The notes under the pieces: model-generated | What the model saw: the letters and a program-made list of their open reading frames with translations, nothing else | Database searches by the model: none | Told to the model about the DNA's origin: nothing | Shown: piece by piece, positions 9,854-19,419 of the stretch | Numbering within the stretch: position 1 is the stretch's first letter | Layout of the letters: every line of letters begins with the position of its first letter | Program-made: the position numbers and the translations under genes | Source: a bacterium BMS3Bbin10 | GTDB taxonomy: Bacteria; Pseudomonadota; Alphaproteobacteria; Rhizobiales; Methyloligellaceae | Length of the DNA: 64,000 nt | Direction: 5' to 3' | Assembly (NCBI GenBank): GCA_002897995.1 | Contig: BDTT01000113.1 | Location: forward strand, 33,932-97,931

Positions 9854-11092
9854 ATGGGCGATCCGTCACCGAATGCGAGTTTTGTTTCCCATCTGGAATG
9901 CAGCCGCACGGGCGCGCGCTACAGCCATGACCGCTTCCGCTTCGTATCGGATGCGGGCGCGCCCCTGCTCGTGCGCTATGATCTGGAAGCCCTGAAGGGC
10001 GCAATCACCAAAGAGAAACTGGCCGGGCGGGCGCCCGACATGTGGCGCTATCTGGAATGGCTCCCCCTCGCCAGCCGCGACGACATTGTCAGCCTCGGCG
10101 AGCAGATCACGCCGCTCCTCCCCCTGCCCCGCCTGGGCGCGGAACTCGGGGCCGGTGAAATCCTCGTGAAAGACGAAGGCCGCCTGCCGACGGGAAGTTT
10201 CAAATCGCGCGGCATCGCGGTTGCCGTGTCGATGGCCAAGGCCTTCGGCGTGAAACATATCGCCATGCCGACGGCCGGAAACGCCGGCGCGGCGCTCGCC
10301 GCCTATTGCGCGCGGGCCGGGATTGAAAGCACCGTATTCTGCCCCGACGACGCGCCTGAAATCACCATCCGCGAAATCGCCTATCACGGAGCGCGGACCT
10401 ATCGCGTCAACGGGCTGATCAATCATTGCGGCGAGATCGTCGCCGCCGGGACTGAGGAAATGGGCTGGCTCGACCTTTCGACCCTGAAGGAGCCCTACCG
10501 CATCGAGGGCAAGAAGACGATGGGGCTGGAGCTCGCCGAACAGTTGGGCTGGGCGCTTCCCGATGTCATCTTCTACCCCACCGGAGGCGGGACCGGGCTC
10601 ATCGGCATGTGGAAGGCGTTCGAGGAACTGGGGGCCATGGGATGGATTGGCGCAAAACGCCCGCGCATGGTCGCGGTGCAGTCGACCCGCTGCGGTCCTC
10701 TCGTCAAAGCCTTCGATGCGGGCCATGATGAAGTCATGGAACCCTGGGAGCCGGCCGATACGCTGATCCACGGCGTGCGCGTGCCAAAGCCGTTCGGCGA
10801 CCGGCTGTGCCTGAAAGTCATGCGAGACAGCGGGGGCTTCGGGTCGATGGTGGATGATGAGGAAGTGATCGCGGCGCGGGCCGAAATCGCGCGCGCCGAA
10901 GGCGTGCATCTGTCTATTGAAGGCGCGGCCTGTTTCGTCGCCTTCCGGCAGGAACTCAAGAGCGGCAGGGTATCGAAGAGCGAGCGCGCCGTGCTGTTCA
11001 ACTGCGCCAGCGGCCTCAAGGCCGAACTTCCCCCCGCCGGGACCCGCATCGACCGGCATAAACCACTCGATTTTACAAAATCAGGACCTTAA
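9854..11092 (+). CDS. Threonine synthase-like PLP-dependent enzyme
   Basis: KDEGRLPTGSFKSRG PLP lysine motif; PTAGNAGAALAAYCARAG; PTGGGTGLIGMWKAFEELG. Confidence 0.8.
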   Translation: MGDPSPNASFVSHLECSRTGARYSHDRFRFVSDAGAPLLVRYDLEALKGAITKEKLAGRAPDMWRYLEWLPLASRDDIVSLGEQITPLLPLPRLGAELGAGEILVKDEGRLPTGSFKSRGIAVAVSMAKAFGVKHIAMPTAGNAGAALAAYCARAGIESTVFCPDDAPEITIREIAYHGARTYRVNGLINHCGEIVAAGTEEMGWLDLSTLKEPYRIEGKKTMGLELAEQLGWALPDVIFYPTGGGTGLIGMWKAFEELGAMGWIGAKRPRMVAVQSTRCGPLVKAFDAGHDEVMEPWEPADTLIHGVRVPKPFGDRLCLKVMRDSGGFGSMVDDEEVIAARAEIARAEGVHLSIEGAACFVAFRQELKSGRVSKSERAVLFNCASGLKAELPPAGTRIDRHKPLDFTKSGP

Positions 11093-11097
11093 CGACC

Positions 11098-12024
11098 ATG
11101 TTCACATCCCTATCCCCGACATTTCTCGGACAGCCCCAACTCTCCATCGAGGATGTTCAGCCCGGCGATCTGGTCATTCTGGGCGTGTGCGAAGCAACGC
11201 CTTATACCCCGGGCCAGACGTCCCATGCGGCGGGCGGCCCCTCCGCGGTGCGGCAGGCGCTCGCCAAATATGCGGGCTGGACCGGCCATTATGATTTCGA
11301 TTTCGGCGCACCGGTGATCGGCGGCGGCGGCCGCCGGATTGTCGATATCGGAAATCTGGACGGCGACCCCGGCGCGCCGGAGGAAAACCGGACCCGCATC
11401 ACCGCCGCCGTGGCGCAAATCCTCGGTGCCGGGGCGACCCCTCTGGTGATCGGCGGAGACGATTCCGTGCCCATTCCCCTGCTGGCGGCCTATGAGGCGC
11501 AGGACCCCTTCCACCTTGTCCAGATCGACGCCCATCTCGACTGGCGCCATGAACGCAAGGGCGTCACGATGGGCTGGAGCAGCCCCATGCGCCGCGCCTC
11601 GCAAATGGCGTGGGTCGAAGGCATTGTGCAGGCCGGGCTGCGCGGACCGGGAAGCGCGCGGCCCGAAGACGTGCGCGACGCGCAGCGCTACGGCGCTTCC
11701 ATATTCACCGCCAGGGACATTCACACCCATGGCGTGGGCCCCGTGGCCGAAGCCGTTCCTCAAGGGAGCCGCTGCTTTATCACCATCGATTGCGACGGGC
11801 TCGACCCCGGCGTCATACCCGCCGTGCTGTCCCCGGTCCCCGGCGGGCTGACCTACTGGCAGGTCGTCGAGCTCATTGAAACCTTGAGCGAGCGGGCCGA
11901 AATCATTGGCTTCGACCTGGTCGAGCTGGTGCCTGAGCGCGACCTCAACGGCGTGGGCGCCCTCACCGCGGGGCGCATTATCTGCAATCTGTGCGCGGCC
12001 CTTTCCAGGGCGCGGTCCCGCTGA
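11098..12024 (+). CDS. Agmatinase/arginase family ureohydrolase (GGDDS variant)
   Basis: LVQIDAHLDWRH and FITIDCDGLDPGVIPA metal motifs; first motif reads GGDDS. Confidence 0.85.
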   Translation: MFTSLSPTFLGQPQLSIEDVQPGDLVILGVCEATPYTPGQTSHAAGGPSAVRQALAKYAGWTGHYDFDFGAPVIGGGGRRIVDIGNLDGDPGAPEENRTRITAAVAQILGAGATPLVIGGDDSVPIPLLAAYEAQDPFHLVQIDAHLDWRHERKGVTMGWSSPMRRASQMAWVEGIVQAGLRGPGSARPEDVRDAQRYGASIFTARDIHTHGVGPVAEAVPQGSRCFITIDCDGLDPGVIPAVLSPVPGGLTYWQVVELIETLSERAEIIGFDLVELVPERDLNGVGALTAGRIICNLCAALSRARSR

Positions 12025-12030
12025 GTTTTC

Positions 12031-12522
12031 CTAGATCCGCCAGATCCAGCGCGGTGTGCGGGCCGCGTAGGCGTCCCAGGCAGCGCCGAATTTCGCCGCC
12101 AGATGAACTTCCTCGCGGCGGATGGCGAGGATGTGAGTCAGAACCGCGCCGGCCAGCGCGCAGGGCAGGAACCATGGCGCGGCAAACGCCGGGGCGGCCC
12201 CCGCGAGCAGGAGTGTATTGCCGAGATAGATCGGGTTGCGGGAGAAGGAGAAGGGGCCGGACGTGATGAGTTTTTCGGCCGCGCGATGGGGCAGGAAATT
12301 TGTGCGATGGCGCGACATCGTCGCGATCGACCAGATGTCGAGGCCGGCGCCCGCCGCCATGAGCGCCCAGCCCAGAGCGGGCAAGGCCCCGAACCCCGCC
12401 GGGGGCCAGGGAATGACACCGGGCGCAAGCCGCTCCAGGATCAATGCCGCGGCGGCCATGCCCACCAGAATAATCGGCGGCCAGGGGATGCGGTTGGGGC
12501 TCGATATCAGATCAAGGTTCAT
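12031..12522 (-). CDS. Isoprenylcysteine carboxyl methyltransferase-like membrane protein
   Basis: LITSGPFSFSRNPIYLGNTLLLAG motif, multi-TM, 163 aa. Confidence 0.75.
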   Translation of the reverse strand: MNLDLISSPNRIPWPPIILVGMAAAALILERLAPGVIPWPPAGFGALPALGWALMAAGAGLDIWSIATMSRHRTNFLPHRAAEKLITSGPFSFSRNPIYLGNTLLLAGAAPAFAAPWFLPCALAGAVLTHILAIRREEVHLAAKFGAAWDAYAARTPRWIWRI

Positions 12523-12756
12523 GGCGCCGCCGGAATGAAGGAGCCCCCGGCCAGGGGGCTGGGCCTTGGGCCTGTGGGGTCACAGATAGCATGCCTGAAA
12601 CATGTTTGTCTTCCTGCGGTCCGTTGACCTCCGTCAATGCAATGGACGCGAAAACCTGAAACTCCTGTCCGGAGGAACAGTGCCGATCCGATGGAGGTCA
12701 CGGTTTCGGCGAACCGGCCGGGCCGGAACCGAAACGCGAACCGAACGGAAGAAGCC

Positions 12757-13398
12757 ATGAAGCCACATGATGCCGCCAGCGATGCGAATGCGCCCGAATC
12801 CGGCGATCGTTCGCCGGGCCTGGTCGAGTTGATTATGTCCAGACGCTCTGTATCTCCCAAGTGGCTGGACCAGCCCGGACCAACGCCGGGCGATATCATG
12901 CGGATAATCGGCGCGGCCATAACGGCGCCGGATCATGACGCCCTGTGCCCCTGGCGGTTCCTGGCGATAAGCGGTCCGGCCCGCGAAAAGCTCGCTGACG
13001 TTTTTGCCCAGGCCAAACGCCTTCGCTCCCCTGACGCGGAGGAGGCCGATATCGGGCGTGAAAGGGAGCGCGGGCGCCAGGCTCCCCTGACGCTGGCGGT
13101 CATAGCGCGTCCCGTGAGGGACAACCCGAAAGTGCCCGTGCGCGAGCAATATGTATCGGTCGGCGCGGCTATTCAGAACATCCTGCTTGTGTGCCACGCG
13201 CTTGGCTTTGGGGCCAAGACGCTGAGCGGAGCGAAAGTGCACGATACCTGCATTCGCGATGCCCTTGGCGTCGGACCCGAAGAGGAGCTTATCGCCTTCA
13301 TCTGCGTCGGCACGCCGCAGGCGCCGCCCAAGGAGCGGCCACGGCCGCATATCAAAAACCATTTCGCCGAGTGGACCGGAGCGGCCTCAAAGAGTTAA
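12757..13398 (+). CDS. Nitroreductase family protein
   Basis: MSRRSVSPKWLDQPGP...IIGAAITAPDHDALCPWRFLAI...VSVGAAIQNILLVCHALGFGAKTLSG. Confidence 0.8.
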   Translation: MKPHDAASDANAPESGDRSPGLVELIMSRRSVSPKWLDQPGPTPGDIMRIIGAAITAPDHDALCPWRFLAISGPAREKLADVFAQAKRLRSPDAEEADIGRERERGRQAPLTLAVIARPVRDNPKVPVREQYVSVGAAIQNILLVCHALGFGAKTLSGAKVHDTCIRDALGVGPEEELIAFICVGTPQAPPKERPRPHIKNHFAEWTGAASKS

Positions 13399-13565
13399 TA
13401 CCAAGGGTCATTGATACCGGCTCATAGCCGATGCTTCGAGACGCGCCCTTACGGGCGCTCCTCAGCATGAGGTATGTATCTGTTTTTCTGTCACAAACCT
13501 CATCCTGAGGAGGCGCGTCAGCGCCGTCTCGAAGGATGCGCGGATCGGTCAATGCTAACGACCCC
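13397..13565. repeat. Dispersed intergenic repeat family 1, copy A
   Basis: ACCAAGGGTCATTGAT...GCCGATGCTTCGAGACGCGCCCTTACGGGCGCTCCTCAGCATGAGG...CTCATCCTGAGGAGGCGCGTCAGCGCCGTCTCGAAGGATG; reverse complement of copy at 41985-42229. Confidence 0.85.
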
Positions 13566-13622
13566 TCGTATTAACGCGGCACCGCTTCCCAAAAAAATCG
13601 GCCAACGCGTCCTGTTCTCTTT

Positions 13623-13832
13623 TCAGGAACGGCCGCCGCGCCGGATGGAGCCGATCAGGTAGAGCAGCAGCCCGGTCCCGAGGAGTACGGCGTGGAAAGG
13701 GACGACCTCGAAACCGTCGCGCCACGACAACATGATGTTCAGCCACCCCAGAATGACCAGGATGACGCCGAATATCCGGAAAATGGCGCCGCGGCTGTTG
13801 CCGCCGGGCAGGTCCGCAGCCTCGTCCCTCAT
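13623..13832 (-). CDS. Small two-TM membrane protein at the end of the respiratory cluster
   Basis: MRDEAADLPGGNSRGAIFRIFGVILVILGWLNIMLSW...; overlaps upstream gene. Confidence 0.6.
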   Translation of the reverse strand: MRDEAADLPGGNSRGAIFRIFGVILVILGWLNIMLSWRDGFEVVPFHAVLLGTGLLLYLIGSIRRGGRS

Positions 13833-15376
13833 GACGCCTCATCCTCGCTCCGGGCCGCCGCGCTGCGGCCCCACCAGATCAGGATACCGCCGATAAGCAG
13901 CGTGACGATGATGGCCAGTATCATCGGCCTGGCGCCTTGCGAGGGTTTCAGCAGGAGCCAGTACCAGGTTGTCATGGCGTGGCGCAGGCCGGCCTCGGAG
14001 TTGGAACCGTCCCAGGTGAAAAATGCGATGGGGATGAAAAGGCCTTCCTCGAATTGCAGGTCCTTGTCCACTGCCCCCGTCGTCAGCGGCCGGGTCATGA
14101 CGACCCGCCAGGTTCCGGCCTTGTAACTGCCCGTGGCGGTGAGCCCGGCGGAGGTCTCGCGTATTTGCTGCGCGCCGATTCCACTGGCGTCGATGAGCGC
14201 CACGCTCTGGGGCTTTTGCGTCGTGCCGCTGGACCAGCGCCAGAGATTGACCGGCTTGACCGCGCTGCCCATGAGAAAATAGGGCTTTTCCATGCCATAG
14301 GGGATTTTTCTCGGGAACTGAACGGCTATGGCGTCTTCGGCAAGTTCCTCGTCGGAAACTTTCTGGGCGTTGGCGTCGCCGGGGATACTTTTCGTGCGGT
14401 CATCCCATTCCAGATGAAGGCTCACATTCTTTTCGTTATAGAGGGCGCGCACGCTGACAGTGTCGTTGGCGGTCTTGAAAAAGCGCGGCCCGACGACAAT
14501 CTGGGGGACCATGAAGAAGGTCGACGGCGGCGCATTGTCCCAGGCCGGATCGTCCGGCGAAGCGGGAAGCTCGCCCTCGATGCGGGCGGCCTGGATAACC
14601 GTGTTTTCGGGCCGCACCACCCTCTCGGTCTTCGCCAGGGACGCCACATAGTTGGCGACGTTCCAGCGCTCCTCGATGCTCAGCTTCTTCTTGCTCTTGG
14701 GGTCGGCGAATGACGGCATCTGGGTCGTCGGAATGCCCGCCGATATGCGGGTGAAGATGTCCTTGGGATCGTTGCTGGCGCGGAAAGTCCAGGGCTTGGT
14801 CAGATTTCGGGGCCAGGTCCGCTCGCCATTGTCATCCTTCAGCTTTTTGATGGCGTCGCCCTTGCCCTCGACGCCGTGGCATTCCGTGCACCGGTCGCCG
14901 GCGAGAAAGAGCTTCTTGCCCGCGGCGATGCTTTCGGGTGAGGATTTCACTTGGGCGCCGTAATCCACCTGTCCTTCGGGCTCCCCCTCCAGTTCGGCGA
15001 AGGTCTTGATATAGGCGATGACATCCCACATGTCCTGATCCGACAGCATGTCGCTCCAGCCGGGCATGGCCGTGCCGGGCATGCCGTCGCGGACCATGCG
15101 GAACAGGTCTTCATCATTGGGGAGATCGGCGTCGAAGGCCGATGAGATGATCTTGTAAAGTCCAAGCGTGAAGTCGCGGGGCGAGGGGTTCAGGCGTTCA
15201 GCAGCCGGGCCAAGACCGTCCCCCTCCTTGCCGTGGCATTGCAGGCAGCGCATGGCGTAAATCGCCTCGCCCTTCTCCACGTCACCCGGCTTGGCCAGCG
15301 CCGGACCATGGGGGAGCGCCAGCAGCAAGGCGGCGGCCAGCAAAAAAAGTGTTTTCACCAAACCACTTCCCATCAT
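13829..15376 (-). CDS. Di-heme cytochrome c with ethylbenzene-dehydrogenase-type heme-binding domain and C-terminal TM (module A)
   Basis: CLQCH and CTECH; EB_dh-like C-terminal region; C-terminal TM anchor; paralog of 20514-22172. Confidence 0.8.
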   Translation of the reverse strand: MMGSGLVKTLFLLAAALLLALPHGPALAKPGDVEKGEAIYAMRCLQCHGKEGDGLGPAAERLNPSPRDFTLGLYKIISSAFDADLPNDEDLFRMVRDGMPGTAMPGWSDMLSDQDMWDVIAYIKTFAELEGEPEGQVDYGAQVKSSPESIAAGKKLFLAGDRCTECHGVEGKGDAIKKLKDDNGERTWPRNLTKPWTFRASNDPKDIFTRISAGIPTTQMPSFADPKSKKKLSIEERWNVANYVASLAKTERVVRPENTVIQAARIEGELPASPDDPAWDNAPPSTFFMVPQIVVGPRFFKTANDTVSVRALYNEKNVSLHLEWDDRTKSIPGDANAQKVSDEELAEDAIAVQFPRKIPYGMEKPYFLMGSAVKPVNLWRWSSGTTQKPQSVALIDASGIGAQQIRETSAGLTATGSYKAGTWRVVMTRPLTTGAVDKDLQFEEGLFIPIAFFTWDGSNSEAGLRHAMTTWYWLLLKPSQGARPMILAIIVTLLIGGILIWWGRSAAARSEDEAS

Positions 15377-16140
15377 TCACTCTCCCAGGATCGCGGGTGA
15401 TGGCCCGTATAGTCATAGAGATAAAGGATCACCTTCCAGATTTCGTCTTCCTTGAGAAAATCCTGCCAGACCGGCATCGACGAAATCCAGGGCGCCGCTT
15501 CCTTCGGCAGCCCCGGGCCGCCCGTGGCTATGCGCCAGAACAGATAGGATTCCTGAAGCTGTGCGATGGTGCCCACATCCTGGAAGTTGAGCGGCGTCGG
15601 GTTGAGCCCGGCAGCGTAGGGCCCCTTGCCGTCGAGTTTGTCGCCGTGGCAATACTGGCAGTTCTGAATGTAGACGATGGCGCCCTCCTCCACCAGTTCG
15701 CGGAACTTCTCCGGGTCTTCCTTTTCGAACTTCCGGTAAGGGTTCTCCAGCTTCAGGAGATTGACCCGCTTGCCGAATATCTTCGCCGTGGTCGGGGGCG
15801 CGGGATGGATGGTTCGAAGCTCCAACGGCGCCTCGAAACTGGGCTGCATCTGCATATAGGCGCCCGCACCCGCCACCAGCGGCACGACGGCGAAGACGAT
15901 GTTGCGCCAGATGCGCTTTGACGGGTCCTCGACCAGGGCCTTGATGGGGGCCACCAGTTCGCGCGTCTGATCCTCGTCATAGGTAAACACCATGAACACG
16001 CCGGCGACGACGAAGAACATGTACATGGCGAGCAGGCTGGAGGGAATCACCGCATCGAGGAGAATGTCGAAGACGATGATAAATCCGTAATAGACCCCGG
16101 CAAGGACCAGCACGGCCTGCAGCAATCTGGGTATTTTCAT
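15373..16140 (-). CDS. Membrane-anchored mono-heme cytochrome c (module A)
   Basis: N-terminal TM segments; CQYCH; YLFWRIATGGPGLP shared with the module B paralog. Confidence 0.85.
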   Translation of the reverse strand: MKIPRLLQAVLVLAGVYYGFIIVFDILLDAVIPSSLLAMYMFFVVAGVFMVFTYDEDQTRELVAPIKALVEDPSKRIWRNIVFAVVPLVAGAGAYMQMQPSFEAPLELRTIHPAPPTTAKIFGKRVNLLKLENPYRKFEKEDPEKFRELVEEGAIVYIQNCQYCHGDKLDGKGPYAAGLNPTPLNFQDVGTIAQLQESYLFWRIATGGPGLPKEAAPWISSMPVWQDFLKEDEIWKVILYLYDYTGHHPRSWESE

Positions 16141-16153
16141 TGCCCTCGCCTCC

Positions 16154-16981
16154 TCACTTCAGTCCAGCCAGGAAACTCACCAGGACTTCCAGTTCCGAAA
16201 CATACAACTGCTCGCCCATGCCCTCCGGCATCTGGTCCGGCTCGAAGCCCTCGGCAATATCGGCGTTGGGATCGAGGATTGAACGGCGCAGATAATCCCG
16301 GTTGCGGAGGGCGCCGATCTTGGAGAGGTCCGGCCCGATCTCGCCGCCCACGCCATTGATCATGTGGCACGCGTCGCAGGTGAACATGGCGATCAGTTTC
16401 TCGGGATCGCTGATTGCTTCGCGCGGCTCGGCCTCTGCCACGTCGGCTTCTTCACCGCCTTCTTTTTTCTTCCCCAGATCCTTGGGAATCTCGACGGTGA
16501 CCTCGGCGCCGCTGCTGTCCTGGAGATAGGCGACGACGGCGGTAATTTCGGCTTCATCAAGGCGAATGCTGCCGCCGGACACATCCGGCATGGGGCTTTC
16601 GGCGTCGTTGGTGCCCTTCTTGCCAAACCCGGCGACGACAAAGGCCGAAGGCTTGACCAGGGACTCAATCAGATATTCCTCGATGTTCGTCGCTTCACCC
16701 TTGTAGCGGGGGTCCTTGAGCCGCTGCTGCGCAACTTCGCCGATCGTATCCAGCAGGGGCGCGCGGCCAAGATTATTGTGGCAGAGCGTGCAGGTGCCCT
16801 TGCCGCTGAAAAGCTTCTCGCCCACGGCGATGAACTGATCCATGGTCATCGAGCCGAGGTCGAGCTTTTCCTCCTTGGGCGGCGGCGCCGGCTCGATCTG
16901 CGGTATGCCGAAGTTGGAATACCCGGCGAAGAAGCCAATGGTCAGCAGCGAAAAAACTATTACGGAGAGGAACTGCCGCAT
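16154..16981 (-). CDS. Di-heme cytochrome c (module A)
   Basis: CTLCH and CDACH; N-terminal TM/signal. Confidence 0.85.
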   Translation of the reverse strand: MRQFLSVIVFSLLTIGFFAGYSNFGIPQIEPAPPPKEEKLDLGSMTMDQFIAVGEKLFSGKGTCTLCHNNLGRAPLLDTIGEVAQQRLKDPRYKGEATNIEEYLIESLVKPSAFVVAGFGKKGTNDAESPMPDVSGGSIRLDEAEITAVVAYLQDSSGAEVTVEIPKDLGKKKEGGEEADVAEAEPREAISDPEKLIAMFTCDACHMINGVGGEIGPDLSKIGALRNRDYLRRSILDPNADIAEGFEPDQMPEGMGEQLYVSELEVLVSFLAGLK

Positions 16982-16987
16982 CGCCGC

Positions 16988-18829
16988 CTACTCCTTCCAA
17001 TACCCGGCCGGCAGCGTCTTGTTGCCGCTGACCTGGGCGATCCAGAAGACGAAAATCACCATGGCCATGAAAATGATGGCCGCGACGGAAACCACGTTGG
17101 CCGCATAGCCCAGCGTCGGCGTGAAAGCATCCGGCGACGCATCGCGCATGATGTCGACCACGTGCCAGTGCTGGCGGATGCCGGAGCGAATATATCCCAT
17201 CAGGCCCATGAGCCAGGTGAAGGAGACGGCCAGCAGGAACAAGGCGTACTGGGCCCGCCCGGGGATGCGCCCCCAATGCAGCGGCCCCACTTGCTTGCCG
17301 CCACGGTAGATGAAGGAATCGAGGGTAATGCTGCCGACGATGACGATCAGCGTGGTCAACACCTGCGGGATCGAAGCCGCCACCTTGTAGACGGTGTTGG
17401 TGAAGTATCCGTGGTAGATGCCGAGGAACAGGATATTGGCGATACCGGCTGTATAGAGCGCCACCTGAATTGCGTTGCCGGCGTTCACCCAGGACACGGT
17501 GGCGATCTTGTTGGCGCGCCGGTAGAACATGAAACTGAGCGCGGTGAAGATGATCATCACATTCACCGCCGTGTTCTTCGCCGGCATGATGCCCAGCGGC
17601 CCGAGATACTTGTGATACGGACCGCCCAGCGCTTTGAGCTCCTCGTTTGTGAGCACCAGGGTATGCGGCGTAAACCAGACCAGGAACGCGCCGACCAGAA
17701 CGATGGCGATATACTTGATATATTTGGTGTAGCGCTTGGCGCCGTCGCTGCGCCCCATGCCGCACCACAGATAATAGTTGGCGGACAGGAACAGCGTCCC
17801 GATCAGCACCGCCTGAATGATGAACAGCCAGGCGAAAATGCCGCCCATGAGGGTAATCCCCATCTGCTGGCTGTAAGCGTAAATCTCGGCCGCCAGGTAA
17901 TAGCCGGCGAAGGGCAGCGGCAGTAATGCGCAGATGGCGATGAAGTTGGCGTTGTAGCCCATCCAATCGTAATGGGCCCGCTCCTGTTTGGTCGTGGCGG
18001 TGAGGAACTTGAAGGCCGCGTAGGCGCCGACGATGGAGCCGCCATAGGCGATGTTGGCGACGAAACGATGGATGTTGATGGGGTTCCAGAGGAAGTTGTG
18101 GATCGCCGCCCAGGCATCGCCGCTGAAAACGCCGGCGGCGTCGACGCCCGCCGGGCTCATCATGAAGGTCAGCCAGGAATTGGCGAGCAGCATGAGCGTC
18201 GTGCCCACCGCGTTGAGAACGAGGCCCAGCGTCAAATGCACCCACTTCTTGAAGCCGCCCTGCAGCCAGTGCCAGCCGTAATAATAGATGTAGAGGGCGG
18301 CGCTTTCGGCGAAGAACAGGAGCGCATAATAGATCATGCTCTCTTTGAAGATGGTCGAGAGATAGGTGAACAGATGCGGATAGAACAGGATCAGGGAGAA
18401 CAATAAAGCCCCGCCCAGCACGGCCGTCAGCGAATAGGCGGTGATGGAGACCTTGATGAATTCATAGGCCATGTCGTCATAGCGCTTGTCGCGGGTGCGC
18501 ATGCCGATCGCTTCGATGATGAAGACGAAAATCGGCACGGCCAGGACAAAGGCCGCGAACCAGAGATGCAACTGGGCGAATATCCAGACCGCGACCCGGC
18601 TGTTGATGCCGGCGATGGACGGATAATCCGCGGCCGTGAGTTTCGGCGCCGGCCCGTAGGGACTGGCGGCGGCGGCATCGGCGGCCACCTCCTGTTCAGC
18701 GGCTATGGCGCCGAGTTGATCGAAACCGGAAAGGGCGAAGGCCACAAGGGCTACGACGAATCCGAAGGTCACCAGCAACAACCCGGTTTTTACGGTCCGT
18801 CCGGTCTTTCTGGAACGAGGTCCGTTCAT
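16988..18829 (-). CDS. Cytochrome bd oxidase subunit I (CydA)-like multi-TM protein (module A)
   Basis: AQLHLWFAAFVLAVP, FFAESAALYIYYYGW, MLLANSWLTFMMSP, NPINIHRFVANIAYGG; homologous to 24187-26325. Confidence 0.8.
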   Translation of the reverse strand: MNGPRSRKTGRTVKTGLLLVTFGFVVALVAFALSGFDQLGAIAAEQEVAADAAAASPYGPAPKLTAADYPSIAGINSRVAVWIFAQLHLWFAAFVLAVPIFVFIIEAIGMRTRDKRYDDMAYEFIKVSITAYSLTAVLGGALLFSLILFYPHLFTYLSTIFKESMIYYALLFFAESAALYIYYYGWHWLQGGFKKWVHLTLGLVLNAVGTTLMLLANSWLTFMMSPAGVDAAGVFSGDAWAAIHNFLWNPINIHRFVANIAYGGSIVGAYAAFKFLTATTKQERAHYDWMGYNANFIAICALLPLPFAGYYLAAEIYAYSQQMGITLMGGIFAWLFIIQAVLIGTLFLSANYYLWCGMGRSDGAKRYTKYIKYIAIVLVGAFLVWFTPHTLVLTNEELKALGGPYHKYLGPLGIMPAKNTAVNVMIIFTALSFMFYRRANKIATVSWVNAGNAIQVALYTAGIANILFLGIYHGYFTNTVYKVAASIPQVLTTLIVIVGSITLDSFIYRGGKQVGPLHWGRIPGRAQYALFLLAVSFTWLMGLMGYIRSGIRQHWHVVDIMRDASPDAFTPTLGYAANVVSVAAIIFMAMVIFVFWIAQVSGNKTLPAGYWKE

Positions 18830-18851
18830 GCTTTTTTCAATCCCTCATCCC

Positions 18852-18974
18852 TCATTTGTAAAATATCAGGCTCAGGCCCTGCATGTTCATGATGGCCATA
18901 TCGAACAGCAGGAAGGCCACCAAAAAGACGGCCAGAGCGCCGGCGAAGGGCAGCAGATAGCCTTTGATATCCAT
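18852..18974 (-). CDS. 40-aa single-TM peptide
   Basis: Manual translation MDIKGYLLPFAGALAVFLVAFLLFDMAIMNMQGLSLIFYK; GGAAGGGAG upstream; absent from ORF track (below size cutoff). Confidence 0.6.
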   Translation of the reverse strand: MDIKGYLLPFAGALAVFLVAFLLFDMAIMNMQGLSLIFYK

Positions 18975-19001
18975 GATGCGTCTCCCTTCCAGCGTTCACG
19001 C

Positions 19002-19112
19002 CTAGGCCTGAACGAACCACCAGAAAAATGCGATCAGCAGGACCAGAACAATAATGAACAGGGCCGGCCCGGCCCAGGGAAAACGTTCGGGTTTGCTGTC
19101 TGTCTTGGTCAT
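19002..19112 (-). CDS. 36-aa single-TM peptide
   Basis: Manual translation MTKTDSKPERFPWAGPALFIIVLVLLIAFFWWFVQA; GAGGG upstream. Confidence 0.6.
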   Translation of the reverse strand: MTKTDSKPERFPWAGPALFIIVLVLLIAFFWWFVQA

Positions 19113-19190
19113 CCCTCAACTCCGCCGAAAATCGGCCTGATCCGGTTCGAATCTATGGACGGAACACCGTTCGTCGGATAGGGTTCCGCC

Positions 19191-19292
19191 ATGTTACCGC
19201 CGAGGAAACGCATTGCCGACATCGTCATCTTTATCGGGATGGCCGTGAATGTCGTGGTCATCGCGCTGATCCTCTATTTCTACGTTTTCTAG
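19191..19292 (+). CDS. 33-aa single-TM peptide on opposite strand
   Basis: MLPPRKRIADIVIFIGMAVNVVVIALILYFYVF; weak RBS. Confidence 0.4.
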   Translation: MLPPRKRIADIVIFIGMAVNVVVIALILYFYVF

Positions 19293-19389
19293 TGCGTATC
19301 ACCGGTAAGCGGGAACCGGTTACCGGAAAAACGATACGCATAAACAAAAAACTGGATCGCGGTTTCGATTCCATCAAAACATGAAGCGG
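19293..19389. repeat. Dispersed intergenic repeat family 2, copy 1
   Basis: GTGCGTATCACCGGTAAGC...ACGATACGCATAAACAAA...GATCGCGGTTTCGATTCCATCAAAACATGAAGCG; shared with 43576-43605 and 60515-60642. Confidence 0.8.
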
Positions 19390-19419
19390 TCCAGGCGGCT
19401 TCTTCGGCCGCGCCGTCTC

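Noticed and set aside
16364-17926. 520-aa plus-strand ORF opposite the CydA-like and cytochrome genes (similarly 20652-22112, 22175-23260, 28551-29411, 9866-11059 minus, 51665-53017 minus)
   Set aside because: Antisense shadow ORFs; low-complexity composition rich in R/G/H/D and opposite genes with strong family motifs.
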